Source: Candidatus Woesearchaeota archaeon
Lineage (GTDB): Archaea; Nanobdellota; Nanobdellia; Woesearchaeales; ARS49
Reading direction: 5' to 3'
Length of the DNA: 64,000 nt
Assembly: GCA_019323015.1 (NCBI GenBank)
Contig: JAHWHY010000002.1
Span: 45,710-109,709, forward strand
Below the pieces are notes generated by a model. It saw only the letters and a program-made list of their open reading frames with translations. It was not told the origin of the DNA and ran no database searches. Numbering within the stretch: position 1 is the first letter of the stretch; each line of letters opens with the position of its first letter. The translations under genes were made by a program, and so were the position numbers. Below are positions 41,925-48,250 of the stretch, piece by piece.

Positions 41925-42380
41925 CTAATAGCTACTTGTTCGCTTGCAGCACCAACCATTTTGTGAACTGTCTTCTTTGATGCAGTTTGCCATTCCGTAT
42001 TGGTATGTTGCCTGGTTCCATGTTGCATCCATTATGTAGCCTGCTGGCACTTTTCCTATTTCAGGTGTTGCTAGTATTGCGCATCTTCCCATTTTTGCTA
42101 CATATGTGTTGTCTGGATTGCTTCTCCATGCCCAGTCATGCTGGTATGTTACTCTGTTCTGGTATCCTGGTAGTTCCATTGGTGAGACACCGTATGTGCT
42201 TGTATAATATGGAAAAGGATTTTCATTTGAGTATGCCCCGTATTTGCCTATGGCTGGGTATGTTTTGCTTGCTACAAATCCTGCTCCTGTTTTCTCTGCA
42301 TTGAACATTGAGAATAGTCCGACAATTCCTAGAACTACTATTATCCCTAATACCCATAATGCGATTTTTCTTTCTTCCAT
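41925..42380 (-). CDS. Array paralogue 2: single-span protein with C...C...CC tail (151 residues)
   Basis: MEERKIALWVLGIIVVLGIV span, AEKTGAGFVASKT, NPFPYYTS, then GRCAILATPEIGK, ANCIKED and GWCCKRT. AGAGGT ribosome site 10 bp upstream. Confidence 0.85.
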   Translation of the reverse strand: MEERKIALWVLGIIVVLGIVGLFSMFNAEKTGAGFVASKTYPAIGKYGAYSNENPFPYYTSTYGVSPMELPGYQNRVTYQHDWAWRSNPDNTYVAKMGRCAILATPEIGKVPAGYIMDATWNQATYQYGMANCIKEDSSQNGWCCKRTSSY

Positions 42381-42396
42381 CTTTTTCTACCTCTTT

Positions 42397-42933
42397 TTAT
42401 CTTAATTGCGCACCAGGTGGTAAACAGCATAGTGGAGTTCCTGTGCTTCCTGGCTGAGTCCATCTTGGGCTCTGAACACATTCAGAATCAACTACAACTC
42501 CGTCTTTCAGCATTGTGAATGATGCACCAAATGTGTGTGTTTTTGGGACTTCTCCTAATCTTGCTAATGCATTGCAAACATCTTTTTCAGCAACATCTGT
42601 TAATTCTGGTTGTCTTTTCCTGTTCCAGTCTGGGTAGTATATTCCTGCGCCGACATCTGTGCCGTATTGGTTTGTGAAAATATCTTGTCCTTGCGCTACA
42701 GGAATTCCTGCTGGTATTCCTGGTGTCTGCAGTACAGGGTTTCCTCCTTTTGGTGTGCCTCCTGCATATGGCCAGGGATTTTCTGCTGTGTTAGAATATG
42801 TTGCAGCTTGCGGGAATTGGTATGGTATCTGTGCAGCTCCTGACATTGCGCTTTTGAATAAAAGCACTAATCCTACTACTGCTATGACAGCAACTATTCC
42901 TAGAATAATTAGACTCAGCTCTTTTTTTTCCAT
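42397..42933 (-). CDS. Array paralogue 1: single-span protein with C...C...CC tail (178 residues)
   Basis: Starts at the ATG of MEKKELSLIILGIVAVIAVV with GAGGTGA upstream; a GTG three codons earlier would overlap that site. Post-membrane SAMSGAAQIPYQFPQ, the NPWPYAG block, then DVCNALARLGEVPK, DSECVQSP and PLCCLPP. It is first in the array, next to the promoter at 42988-43001. Confidence 0.85.
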   Translation of the reverse strand: MEKKELSLIILGIVAVIAVVGLVLLFKSAMSGAAQIPYQFPQAATYSNTAENPWPYAGGTPKGGNPVLQTPGIPAGIPVAQGQDIFTNQYGTDVGAGIYYPDWNRKRQPELTDVAEKDVCNALARLGEVPKTHTFGASFTMLKDGVVVDSECVQSPRWTQPGSTGTPLCCLPPGAQLR

Positions 42934-42987
42934 TAGTTTCACCTCAGTTTGGGGTTTTATCTTTATTTTTACTAAATTCTGCTTTTC

Positions 42988-43001
42988 TTATATATAAACT
43001 T
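42988..43001 (-). promoter_or_regulatory. TATA box for the twelve-gene array
   Basis: The minus strand reads AGTTTATATATAAG, about 55 bp before the first ATG. No comparable TATA sequence precedes the inner genes, and the intergenic gaps are 2-25 bp, which supports one polycistronic transcript. Confidence 0.6.
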
Positions 43002-43123
43002 TTCGCACATTTTTGTATACTGATACCCTTTTTTGGTTTTATTTATATTTATAGGTAACTTTTTATATGTGAGATTTATTTATTATATTTAATCAGGGCC
43101 CGTAGCATAACCTGGATACTTGC

Positions 43124-43157
43124 GCCACATAAGGTTTTGGCGTAGGCCAAAAAGTGC
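43124..43157 (+). other. tRNA-Arg intron 1 (25/26), 34 nt
   Basis: Exon ACTT pairs with intron AAGT; the bulges read GCG on both sides. The intron itself folds into TTTTGGC/GCCAAAA around GTAG. The inner side is a loop, so the motif is relaxed. Confidence 0.6.
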
Positions 43158-43169
43158 GGCTGGCTTCGG

Positions 43170-43184
43170 CTCGAAAGAGAAGAT
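43170..43184 (+). other. tRNA-Arg intron 2 (37/38), 15 nt
   Basis: CTTC pairs with GAAG, bulges GGC and ATA, tiny GAAA loop. Removal leaves the seven-base loop CTTCGGA. Confidence 0.8.
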
Positions 43185-43205
43185 ACCAGTTGATCAGGGT
43201 TCGAA

Positions 43206-43249
43206 TACTTGGCGGCGAAGTCGACAAGGATTTCGACACAAGTCGAATT
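43206..43249 (+). other. tRNA-Arg intron 3 (T loop, 59/60), 44 nt
   Basis: TTCG pairs with CGAA, bulges AAT and TTT, inner helix ACTTG/CAAGT. Removal leaves TTCGAAT. Confidence 0.85.
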
Positions 43250-43281
43250 TCCCTGCGGGCCCATATTATATTAACACGAAA

Positions 43282-43521
43282 ATGGAAATCAATAATGAAA
43301 TTACAGTAACTATAATCAAATGGGTTATCATTGTTTTCATAGCTGGAATCATCGGGCAGTTTGGCAAATCTTTGACATTGCACCTTCTTGAGTGGTGGAG
43401 GAAAAGAAAAGCAAGAGTTTCTCCTGCAAAAACAGCACCTCATTCTAAATCTAAAAAACTCTCAAAGCTCGAGAAAAAAAGACAGAAAGCAGAAATCAAG
43501 AGATTAAAGAAAGGCAAGTGA
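43282..43521 (+). CDS. Small single-span protein with basic cytoplasmic tail (79 residues)
   Basis: Starts at the ATG 19 bp after the tRNA-Arg gene; the longer open frame would run through the tRNA and is rejected. One span (about 9-29, TIIKWVIIVFIAGIIG) is followed by a Lys/Arg-rich tail of about 40 residues. Unknown function; possibly co-transcribed with the tRNA because no separate TATA box is clear. Confidence 0.65.
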   Translation: MEINNEITVTIIKWVIIVFIAGIIGQFGKSLTLHLLEWWRKRKARVSPAKTAPHSKSKKLSKLEKKRQKAEIKRLKKGK

Positions 43522-44580
43522 TTATTTTATTTCTTTGATATGTTTTATCGGCCTTCTTATTGCGTCAAGGCTTATTCCGTTTTTCAGGGCAAGTGCAATC
43601 CCTGCTGCTTCTAGATAATTTTCTGCAGTTATTGCTTGCTTTATGCCGAGCTTGTCTGCAGTCACGTTGAGTATTGTTTTGTTTTCCTTGACAGCGATTA
43701 TTGGTATCTTGAATTTTTCTGCTGCTAATGCAGGTATTCCTCCCATGCATGTTGCTGGTATCACGACTGCAAGAACATCATTGAGCAATATGTCGTCTTC
43801 TCTTGCCTTGTCTATTGGCAGTGGCTGTGCTGCTTTATGAAGCCCTTGAAGTATGCATCCCAGGTATGCTTGACTGACTGCTTCTGCTGCTGCCCTCGGG
43901 TCTACCCTGCTTTTGTAGAGCATTGCTTCCATCTCTTCCAGTCTTAATAATGGCGCGTGTGCAGCAGGTATGTTTAGTTTTTTTGACAGTGTCCTGGATA
44001 TCAATGCCTCTGTCCCTCCGTAAGGGTTTGGCCCTTTTCCTTTGAAGTAGATGTCCAGGTCTTTTTTTTCTATTTTTATCATCGTGCCTATTGCTATGGC
44101 TGTTGCTCCTTTTTTTATCAAATCTTTTGCAGGCTTTATGAAGACAGATGTGTCTTTCATCTCGCCGACAAAGGCTCCTGCTTTTGTCTTGACTGCTTTT
44201 GCTCCCACTGGTTTTTTCGTGAATTCATATCCTACTATGTTCACGCCTTTGTTTGCTCTTATTGTCTCTATTGTGTCGAGCGCAAGGTCTATGCTTTCCT
44301 TGTCTTTTGCTCCGATATCGAGGACAACTCCTACTTTGTTTGATCTTACCGGCCTTAATGCTATCTCTCCTTGAAGGAATTTGTCGAGCATGTATCCTTC
44401 CACGTATGTTGCGTTGTGGTCTGCGCAGTTGAGCAATACCCCGTTGACGACATTTGGGTGAACTATTATGCTTTCAACAGTGCTTCCGAGGAGGTTTGTG
44501 GATGGTGTTGCATCTCCTACATATCCTCCTATCTCTGCTTTTACCCCTGTTGGCACTATCTGCACAAGCACGTTTTTCAT
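43522..44580 (-). CDS. DUF3326 family protein
   Basis: 352 residues, full length. VQIVPTGVKAEIGGYVGDATPSTN at the start, the GxLLNCADHNATYVEG core and KGKGPNPYGGTEALISR are as I recall for DUF3326, which is found in cyanobacteria, plants and some archaea. The fold suggests a sugar- or nucleotide-handling enzyme, but no reaction is established. Coupled to the 61-residue gene upstream by a 4-bp overlap and abutting the gene at 43282-43521. Confidence 0.85.
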   Translation of the reverse strand: MKNVLVQIVPTGVKAEIGGYVGDATPSTNLLGSTVESIIVHPNVVNGVLLNCADHNATYVEGYMLDKFLQGEIALRPVRSNKVGVVLDIGAKDKESIDLALDTIETIRANKGVNIVGYEFTKKPVGAKAVKTKAGAFVGEMKDTSVFIKPAKDLIKKGATAIAIGTMIKIEKKDLDIYFKGKGPNPYGGTEALISRTLSKKLNIPAAHAPLLRLEEMEAMLYKSRVDPRAAAEAVSQAYLGCILQGLHKAAQPLPIDKAREDDILLNDVLAVVIPATCMGGIPALAAEKFKIPIIAVKENKTILNVTADKLGIKQAITAENYLEAAGIALALKNGISLDAIRRPIKHIKEIK

Positions 44581-44762
44581 TTTTTGTCCTCGAGGATTGT
44601 CGCTTCTATTGTTGCAGTGTTTCCTTTTACTTCGACGATAGAATATCTTAATGGATAGCTTTTCTTGCCGAGCTTTTTCTTTAGAAATGACTGCGTTTTG
44701 TCAAGCAGTTTCTCACTCTCTTTTTTGTTTATTTTCAGAGTAAATCTCTGATTGTGTATCAT
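44577..44762 (-). CDS. Small protein upstream of DUF3326, 61 residues
   Basis: 61 residues, beta strand, helix and beta strand pattern, very Lys-rich. Overlaps the DUF3326 start by 4 bp, so the products probably work together. No recognised family. Confidence 0.65.
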   Translation of the reverse strand: MIHNQRFTLKINKKESEKLLDKTQSFLKKKLGKKSYPLRYSIVEVKGNTATIEATILEDKK

Positions 44763-44817
44763 GTTATTTGACAGGAATATTTGCCTTAATAAATGTATCT
44801 ATTTTTGTAAAACAAAA

Positions 44818-44828
44818 AGTTTATATAC
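44818..44828 (+). promoter_or_regulatory. TATA box of the RHH gene
   Basis: AGTTTATATAC is about 36 bp before the ATG at 44864 and immediately precedes the three TGATATT repeats. Confidence 0.55.
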
Positions 44829-44832
44829 TTGT

Positions 44833-44862
44833 TGATATTTAAATGATATTTGGGTGATATTA
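44833..44862 (+). promoter_or_regulatory. Three TGATATT direct repeats at 11-bp spacing (putative operator)
   Basis: TGATATTT at 44833 and 44844 and TGATATTA at 44855 lie on the same face of the helix between the TATA box and the start codon of a ribbon-helix-helix gene. RHH repressors such as MetJ and CopG bind direct repeats of this kind, so autoregulation is likely (inference). Confidence 0.55.
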
Positions 44863-44863
44863 A

Positions 44864-45154
44864 ATGAAAACAAAATTAGTCAATGTGCGATTGCCTTTGA
44901 AATTACACTCTTTGTGTATGGGTGTTGTTGCAGAAGAAGGTTATGCTAATTTTCAGGAATTTATCAAGGACGCGATAAGACATTCTGTCCAAGAGAGCAG
45001 GAAAGACAAGGCATTGATTAATCTGGAAAAGAATTTTGGTTCTACTAAAGGCAAGAAAAGAAAGCCTTTTACAAAAGAGATTAAAGAAAGAATTGCATTA
45101 GAACACACACCAGAACGCGCAAAAGAGTTAATGAAAAGATTTGGTCTTTCATAA
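44864..45154 (+). CDS. Ribbon-helix-helix DNA-binding protein (antitoxin-like)
   Basis: 96 residues. The N-terminal strand LVNVRLPLKLHSLC and helices EEGYANFQEFIKDAIRHSV are typical of RHH (CopG/MetJ-like) proteins; the C-terminus is a basic/acidic helix. RHH proteins often act as antitoxins for PIN ribonucleases. The gene lies tail-to-tail with a PIN-domain gene (6-bp overlap), an unusual arrangement. It is preceded by a TATA box and the TGATATT repeats. Confidence 0.8.
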   Translation: MKTKLVNVRLPLKLHSLCMGVVAEEGYANFQEFIKDAIRHSVQESRKDKALINLEKNFGSTKGKKRKPFTKEIKERIALEHTPERAKELMKRFGLS

Positions 45155-45571
45155 ATTTTCTGGCAAAGCAATATTTATTAGATCTCGAAGCTGAATAAAA
45201 TCTTGTATATTTCTGGTAATCAAGTAGTCTGCTTTTGCTCTTCTCGCCAAGACTGCATGTTTTGTGTCATTAAAACTTGTTTCGCGTTCTTTTACTATTC
45301 TTCTTGTTTCTTTTTCGTCTGCATAGTTTTCAACTATAATCACACATTTATTATTTTCTTGCAGGCTTTTTCTTAATTCAATAAATTTTTCAAAATAAGA
45401 ATTATACTCTATTTCGTCAACAACCAAAGAAGAAAGAATTATCTTGAATTCGCATTGAAGGGCTCTTTTCAGCAGCTGATATGCAAATTCGCCAAGAGGC
45501 CTAAGATTATCTCTTCTTCCATCAAAGTAATCCAGGTATATGTTTGTGTCGACATATATCAGTTTTGTCAT
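45149..45571 (-). CDS. PIN-domain ribonuclease (VapC-like toxin)
   Basis: 140 residues. The acidic site is complete: Asp8 (IYVDTNIY), Glu53 (VVDEIEY), Asp102 (FNDTKHAVLAR) and Asp115 (AKADYLITRN). VapC-type PIN proteins cleave tRNA or rRNA when released from their antitoxin. The 3' end overlaps the convergent RHH gene by 6 bp; both genes are likely linked as a toxin-antitoxin pair despite the convergent orientation (inference). Confidence 0.85.
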   Translation of the reverse strand: MTKLIYVDTNIYLDYFDGRRDNLRPLGEFAYQLLKRALQCEFKIILSSLVVDEIEYNSYFEKFIELRKSLQENNKCVIIVENYADEKETRRIVKERETSFNDTKHAVLARRAKADYLITRNIQDFIQLRDLINIALPENL

Positions 45572-45657
45572 GCAGGTTTCATTGTTTTAATTCTTTATAT
45601 GCTTTTGCAAGGTTTTTCCGAAGGATTTTCAGTGAAGCCGCAAATATTTTGTGATAA

Positions 45658-45669
45658 ACTTTATAAAGA
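45658..45669 (+). promoter_or_regulatory. TATA box of tRNA-Pro
   Basis: ACTTTATAAAGA centred about 34 bp before the mature 5' end at 45698. Confidence 0.5.
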
Positions 45670-45738
45670 GAACGTAATATCTTCTTCTTAACTCCATGGG
45701 GCTATGGGGTAGCTTGGACCATCCTTTCTGGTTTGGGC

Positions 45739-45768
45739 TTGCAGAGAAACAAAAGCTTTGCAGAAAAA
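45739..45768 (+). other. tRNA-Pro anticodon-loop intron, about 30 nt
   Basis: Between anticodon GGG and the ACCAG stem. GGGCTT/AAGCTT can pair with wobbles, but a clean bulge-helix-bulge was not found by eye, so the edges may be one base off. Confidence 0.55.
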
Positions 45769-45790
45769 AACCAGATGACCCCGGTTCAAA

Positions 45791-45879
45791 TGTAAGGGAC
45801 TGCACCCTATACGTACTGGCGTACGGTCAGACGCAAGGTCTGACAGGACTCAGTCGATAATGTGATCCCTTGCTGAAAG
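45791..45879 (+). other. tRNA-Pro T-loop intron (59/60), 89 nt
   Basis: The intron is highly structured: an 8-bp inner helix, an internal hairpin CGTAC/GTACG and a GTCAGAC/GTCTGAC hairpin. It is longer than normal noncanonical introns and could fold independently after excision. Confidence 0.8.
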
Positions 45880-45883
45880 TCCG

Positions 45884-45907
45884 GGTAGCCCCATTTTTTC
45901 TTTTTTG
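45884..45907 (+). repeat. tRNA-Pro 3' end repeat, copy 1 (attachment-site-like)
   Basis: The 24 bp from GGTAGCCCCA into the following T-rich sequence recur at 45993-46016 with one mismatch. A duplicated tRNA 3' end is the usual footprint of tRNA-targeted integration. Confidence 0.5.
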
Positions 45908-45956
45908 CGAATATCAGAAATAAAATTCATTTCGCACGTGCAGCCTTGTGCTGCGC
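45905..45956 (+). repeat. Structured intergenic element, copy 2 (CCTTGTG-loop hairpin)
   Basis: TTGCGAAT (45905-45912), about 16 bp, ATTTCGCAC (45929-45937), then a hairpin with stem GTGCAG/CTGCGC (one G-U pair) and loop CCTTGTG (45944-45950). It matches the copy at 33494-33543 in block order, spacing and loop, but the stem sequence differs and stays paired. Confidence 0.5.
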
Positions 45957-45967
45957 ATCTTTGGATT

Positions 45968-45988
45968 CTAGCCTTTTGTAAAGGCTAG
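45968..45988 (+). terminator. 9-bp hairpin between the two tRNA-Pro 3' repeats
   Basis: CTAGCCTTT (45968-45976) and AAAGGCTAG (45980-45988) with a 3-base loop. Could end transcription from tRNA-Pro or be part of the duplicated segment. Confidence 0.4.
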
Positions 45989-45992
45989 CTGT

Positions 45993-46016
45993 GGTAGCCC
46001 CATATTTTCTTTTTTG
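45993..46016 (+). repeat. tRNA-Pro 3' end repeat, copy 2
   Basis: GGTAGCCCCATATTTTC and T-rich flank, 23 of 24 matches to 45884-45907. It ends just before the stop of the 46023 gene. Confidence 0.5.
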
Positions 46017-46022
46017 ATACTT

Positions 46023-46619
46023 TTACTTTTCAGAAGCAGGTGATTCCTCTGGTTCAACTAAAATATATTGTGCAAAATTGTTTTCTTTTACATGGGGCAT
46101 TAATGTTTTTACAAGGCCGGTTTTTTCGTCAGAGGGTTGCATGTATAAGTCATTGATTATGTGGTCTATTTTTTTCTCTCTTACAAGAGCTTTTAGTTCA
46201 TCCAATGATTTGAAAACCCGGTCATCAGCCAGAATTTCCCTGAGGCTTTTTGCTTCTGGACTCTCCAGGTCAGGGTTATGCCAATGCCAAGTAAGTACAC
46301 CATAAACAGCGTCGTCTAATGCTTTTTGAAATCTTTCAGAGTCTCTTTGAACATCAGAATGCATATAACTTGAGACTGGTTCGATTCTAAAATGCATTGC
46401 CTCTGCAGTGCAGAAATATGCAAGGACTTCTTCGCCTTTGTGGCGCAAGAATTTTGGGTGAAACAAATTGTGAGTTGGATCTCTTTCCATCACATGCACT
46501 ATGACTTGTTTGCTGCCGTAAACTCTTGCAGCAGCCCGCATCATTTCCTCTCTTTTTTCTTGTATTTCTGCTAATGGTTTTCTTAATGCTTTTTTAGATT
46601 GTATATTTTCTCCCATCAT
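46023..46619 (-). CDS. Hypothetical soluble protein, 198 residues
   Basis: 198 residues with a charged N-terminal helix (IQEKREEMMRAAARVYG), a VIVHVMERDPTHNLFHPKFL segment and a helical C-terminus. No cysteine cluster or membrane span. The double ATG at 46619/46616 follows GGTGGT; either may be used. Not recognised. It is divergent from proS. Confidence 0.7.
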   Translation of the reverse strand: MMGENIQSKKALRKPLAEIQEKREEMMRAAARVYGSKQVIVHVMERDPTHNLFHPKFLRHKGEEVLAYFCTAEAMHFRIEPVSSYMHSDVQRDSERFQKALDDAVYGVLTWHWHNPDLESPEAKSLREILADDRVFKSLDELKALVREKKIDHIINDLYMQPSDEKTGLVKTLMPHVKENNFAQYILVEPEESPASEK

Positions 46620-46718
46620 ACCACCCTACAAAGTGCAAAGCAGTATATGTATTTAAAACTGGTGTTTTGTTCTGCAATTTCAGTAACATTTATAAATCAC
46701 TCCGCTAAACTTTTTATC

Positions 46719-48170
46719 ATGGCTAAGAAAGAGGAAAAGAAAGATATTGGAATAACTGTTAAAAAAGACGAGAATGTCAGTGAGTGGTATCAGCAGGTTA
46801 TTTTGAAGTCAGAGCTTGCTGATTATACAGAGGTTTCTGGCTGTATTGTTTTTCGTCCTAGGTCTTATGCTATCTGGGAGAAAGTTAAAGAGTATTTTAA
46901 TAAGGAATTAAAGAAAAGAGGGATACAAAACGCTTACTTTCCTTTGTTTATACCTGAGAAATTTTTGATGAGAGAGTCAGAGCACGTCGAGGGCTTTACC
47001 CCGGAAGTTGCTTGGGTGACTCACTCTGGAGATACAAAGCTTGCTGAAAAGCTTGCAGTGCGTCCGACTTCAGAGACAATCATGTATGATTCTTACTCTA
47101 AATGGATTCGTTCTTACAGGGATCTTCCTTTAAGGCTTAACCAGTGGGCTAATATTGTGAGGTGGGAGTTCAAGAATCCTGTTCCTTTCTTGAGAACAAG
47201 AGAATTTCTCTGGCAGGAGGGCCATACTGTTTTTGCAGAGAAAAAAGAGGCAGAAGAAGAAGTCATGGACATTTTAGAGGTGTATAGAAAACTTTTTGAG
47301 GATTTGTTTGCTATTCCTATGATTAAGGGCATGAAGTCAGATAAGGAAAAGTTTGCAGGTGCTGTTTATACAACTTCTATTGAAACCTTTCTTCCGATTG
47401 GAAAGGCGATTCAGGGAGGCACTTCTCATTTCTTGGGCCAGAATTTTTCAAAAGCTTTCAATATACAATTTTTAGATAAGAATGAGAAAAACCAGCTTGG
47501 CTGGCAGAATTCCTGGGGTATTTCAACAAGAAGCATTGGTGTGATGATTATGTTCCATGGAGACAATAAAGGATTAGTAATCCCTCCTGCAGTTGCTCCT
47601 ACTCATGCTGTTGTTGTTCCTATATATACAAAAGACAAGGAGTCTGTCTTGAAAGAGGCTAAGAAAGTTGCAGGCAGTATCAAAGGCCTTGATGTTATTT
47701 TTGACGACAGGGATGAGTACACTCCTGGCTATAAGTTTAGTGACTGGGAAATGAAAGGTGTTCCTGTTAGGATAGAGATAGGGCCTAAGGATATTGAGAA
47801 AAAACAGGTTGTCTTGGTAAGGAGAGATAATGGTGAAAAATCCTTTGTGCCGATGAAAGACATCAATACAAAACTAAAAGCATTGCTAAAAGATATTCAA
47901 AAAAGTCTTTTGGAAAAAGCAAAGAAGTCCTTGAAAGACTCTATTGTCGAGGTAAAGAACTGGGATGATTTTGTAAAGGCAATTAAAGACAAGAAGATGG
48001 TCAAGGCTCCTTGGTGTGAGGAAACTGCTTGCGAGGACTGGATAAAGGATAAATCCGGAGGAGCAAAGAGCATCAATATTCCTTTTGACCAGCCTAAGAA
48101 GATTTCTGGAAAGTGCGCTCACTGCGGCAAGACTGCTAAATCTATGGCTTTGTTTGCAAAGAGTTATTAA
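46719..48170 (+). CDS. proS: Prolyl-tRNA synthetase (archaeal type)
   Basis: 483 residues from the ATG at 46719. CATTTATAAATC about 25 bp upstream makes the transcript leaderless, so the longer open frame to 46599 is not used. Class II core: FRPRSYAIWE, motif 2 (RWEFKNPVPFLRTREFLWQEGH region, residues about 140-165) and a motif 3 region near HGDNKGLVIPPAVAPTHAV. An anticodon-binding domain and the archaeal/eukaryotic C-terminal zinc domain (CEETACEDW ... CAHCGK, about 430-470) follow. It charges tRNA-Pro; a tRNA-Pro gene is 0.8 kb upstream. Confidence 0.97.
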   Translation: MAKKEEKKDIGITVKKDENVSEWYQQVILKSELADYTEVSGCIVFRPRSYAIWEKVKEYFNKELKKRGIQNAYFPLFIPEKFLMRESEHVEGFTPEVAWVTHSGDTKLAEKLAVRPTSETIMYDSYSKWIRSYRDLPLRLNQWANIVRWEFKNPVPFLRTREFLWQEGHTVFAEKKEAEEEVMDILEVYRKLFEDLFAIPMIKGMKSDKEKFAGAVYTTSIETFLPIGKAIQGGTSHFLGQNFSKAFNIQFLDKNEKNQLGWQNSWGISTRSIGVMIMFHGDNKGLVIPPAVAPTHAVVVPIYTKDKESVLKEAKKVAGSIKGLDVIFDDRDEYTPGYKFSDWEMKGVPVRIEIGPKDIEKKQVVLVRRDNGEKSFVPMKDINTKLKALLKDIQKSLLEKAKKSLKDSIVEVKNWDDFVKAIKDKKMVKAPWCEETACEDWIKDKSGGAKSINIPFDQPKKISGKCAHCGKTAKSMALFAKSY

Positions 48171-48250
48171 TCGTCACCTCTTAGTAACAAAAAACATTAA
48201 CTTTATAAAGGGCCTTCTATTATATCCTCTATAAGTTATTTGAGGGGAAA

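Larger units (their letters stand above)
43096..43263 (+). tRNA. tRNA-Arg (anticodon TCG) with three introns
   Basis: Acceptor GGGCCCG/CGGGCCC with A73, D arm GCA/TGC with CTGGATA loop typical of tRNA-Arg, anticodon stem GCTGG/CCAGT, T stem CAGGG/CCCTG. Three inserts are removed by bulge-helix-bulge logic: 43124-43157 (34 nt, between positions 25 and 26), 43170-43184 (15 nt, 37/38) and 43206-43249 (44 nt, T loop 59/60). Splicing gives a 75-nt tRNA with anticodon loop CTTCGGA and T loop TTCGAAT. The 37/38 and 59/60 junctions form textbook motifs; the 25/26 junction is a relaxed bulge-helix-loop type. CCA is not encoded. Confidence 0.9.
45698..45893 (+). tRNA. tRNA-Pro (anticodon GGG) with two introns, one 89 nt in the T loop
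   Basis: Acceptor GGGGCTA/TAGCCCC with A73, the TGGGGTAGCTTGG D-arm wording typical of tRNA-Pro, anticodon stem CTGGT/ACCAG, anticodon GGG at 45735-45737, T stem CCCGG/CCGGG. An insert of about 30 nt lies in the anticodon loop (about 45739-45768; exact junction uncertain). An 89-nt insert (45791-45879) splits the T loop at 59/60: TTCA pairs with TGAA, bulges AAT and AGT, and inner helix GTAAGGGA/TCCCTTGC. Splicing gives about 77 nt. CCA is not encoded. Confidence 0.88.

Noticed and set aside
38258..42933. The array as archaeal type IV pilins
   Set aside because: The hydrophobic segment is near the N-terminus as in pilins, but there is no prepilin Gly/Lys-[QE] cleavage pattern or class III motif before it, and no PilD, PilB or archaellum gene nearby; a plain N-terminal anchor fits better.
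43120..43521. 133-residue version of the small protein after tRNA-Arg
   Set aside because: The first 54 codons lie inside the tRNA-Arg gene and its introns; the ATG at 43282 gives a sensible anchored protein.
45791..45879. C/D-box guide RNA in the tRNA-Pro intron
   Set aside because: CTGA-like D boxes exist, but no RTGATGA C box and no matched C'/D' pair could be found.
45884..46016. CRISPR array
   Set aside because: Only two repeat copies, equal to the tRNA 3' end, with no further repeat-spacer units anywhere in the window and no cas gene.
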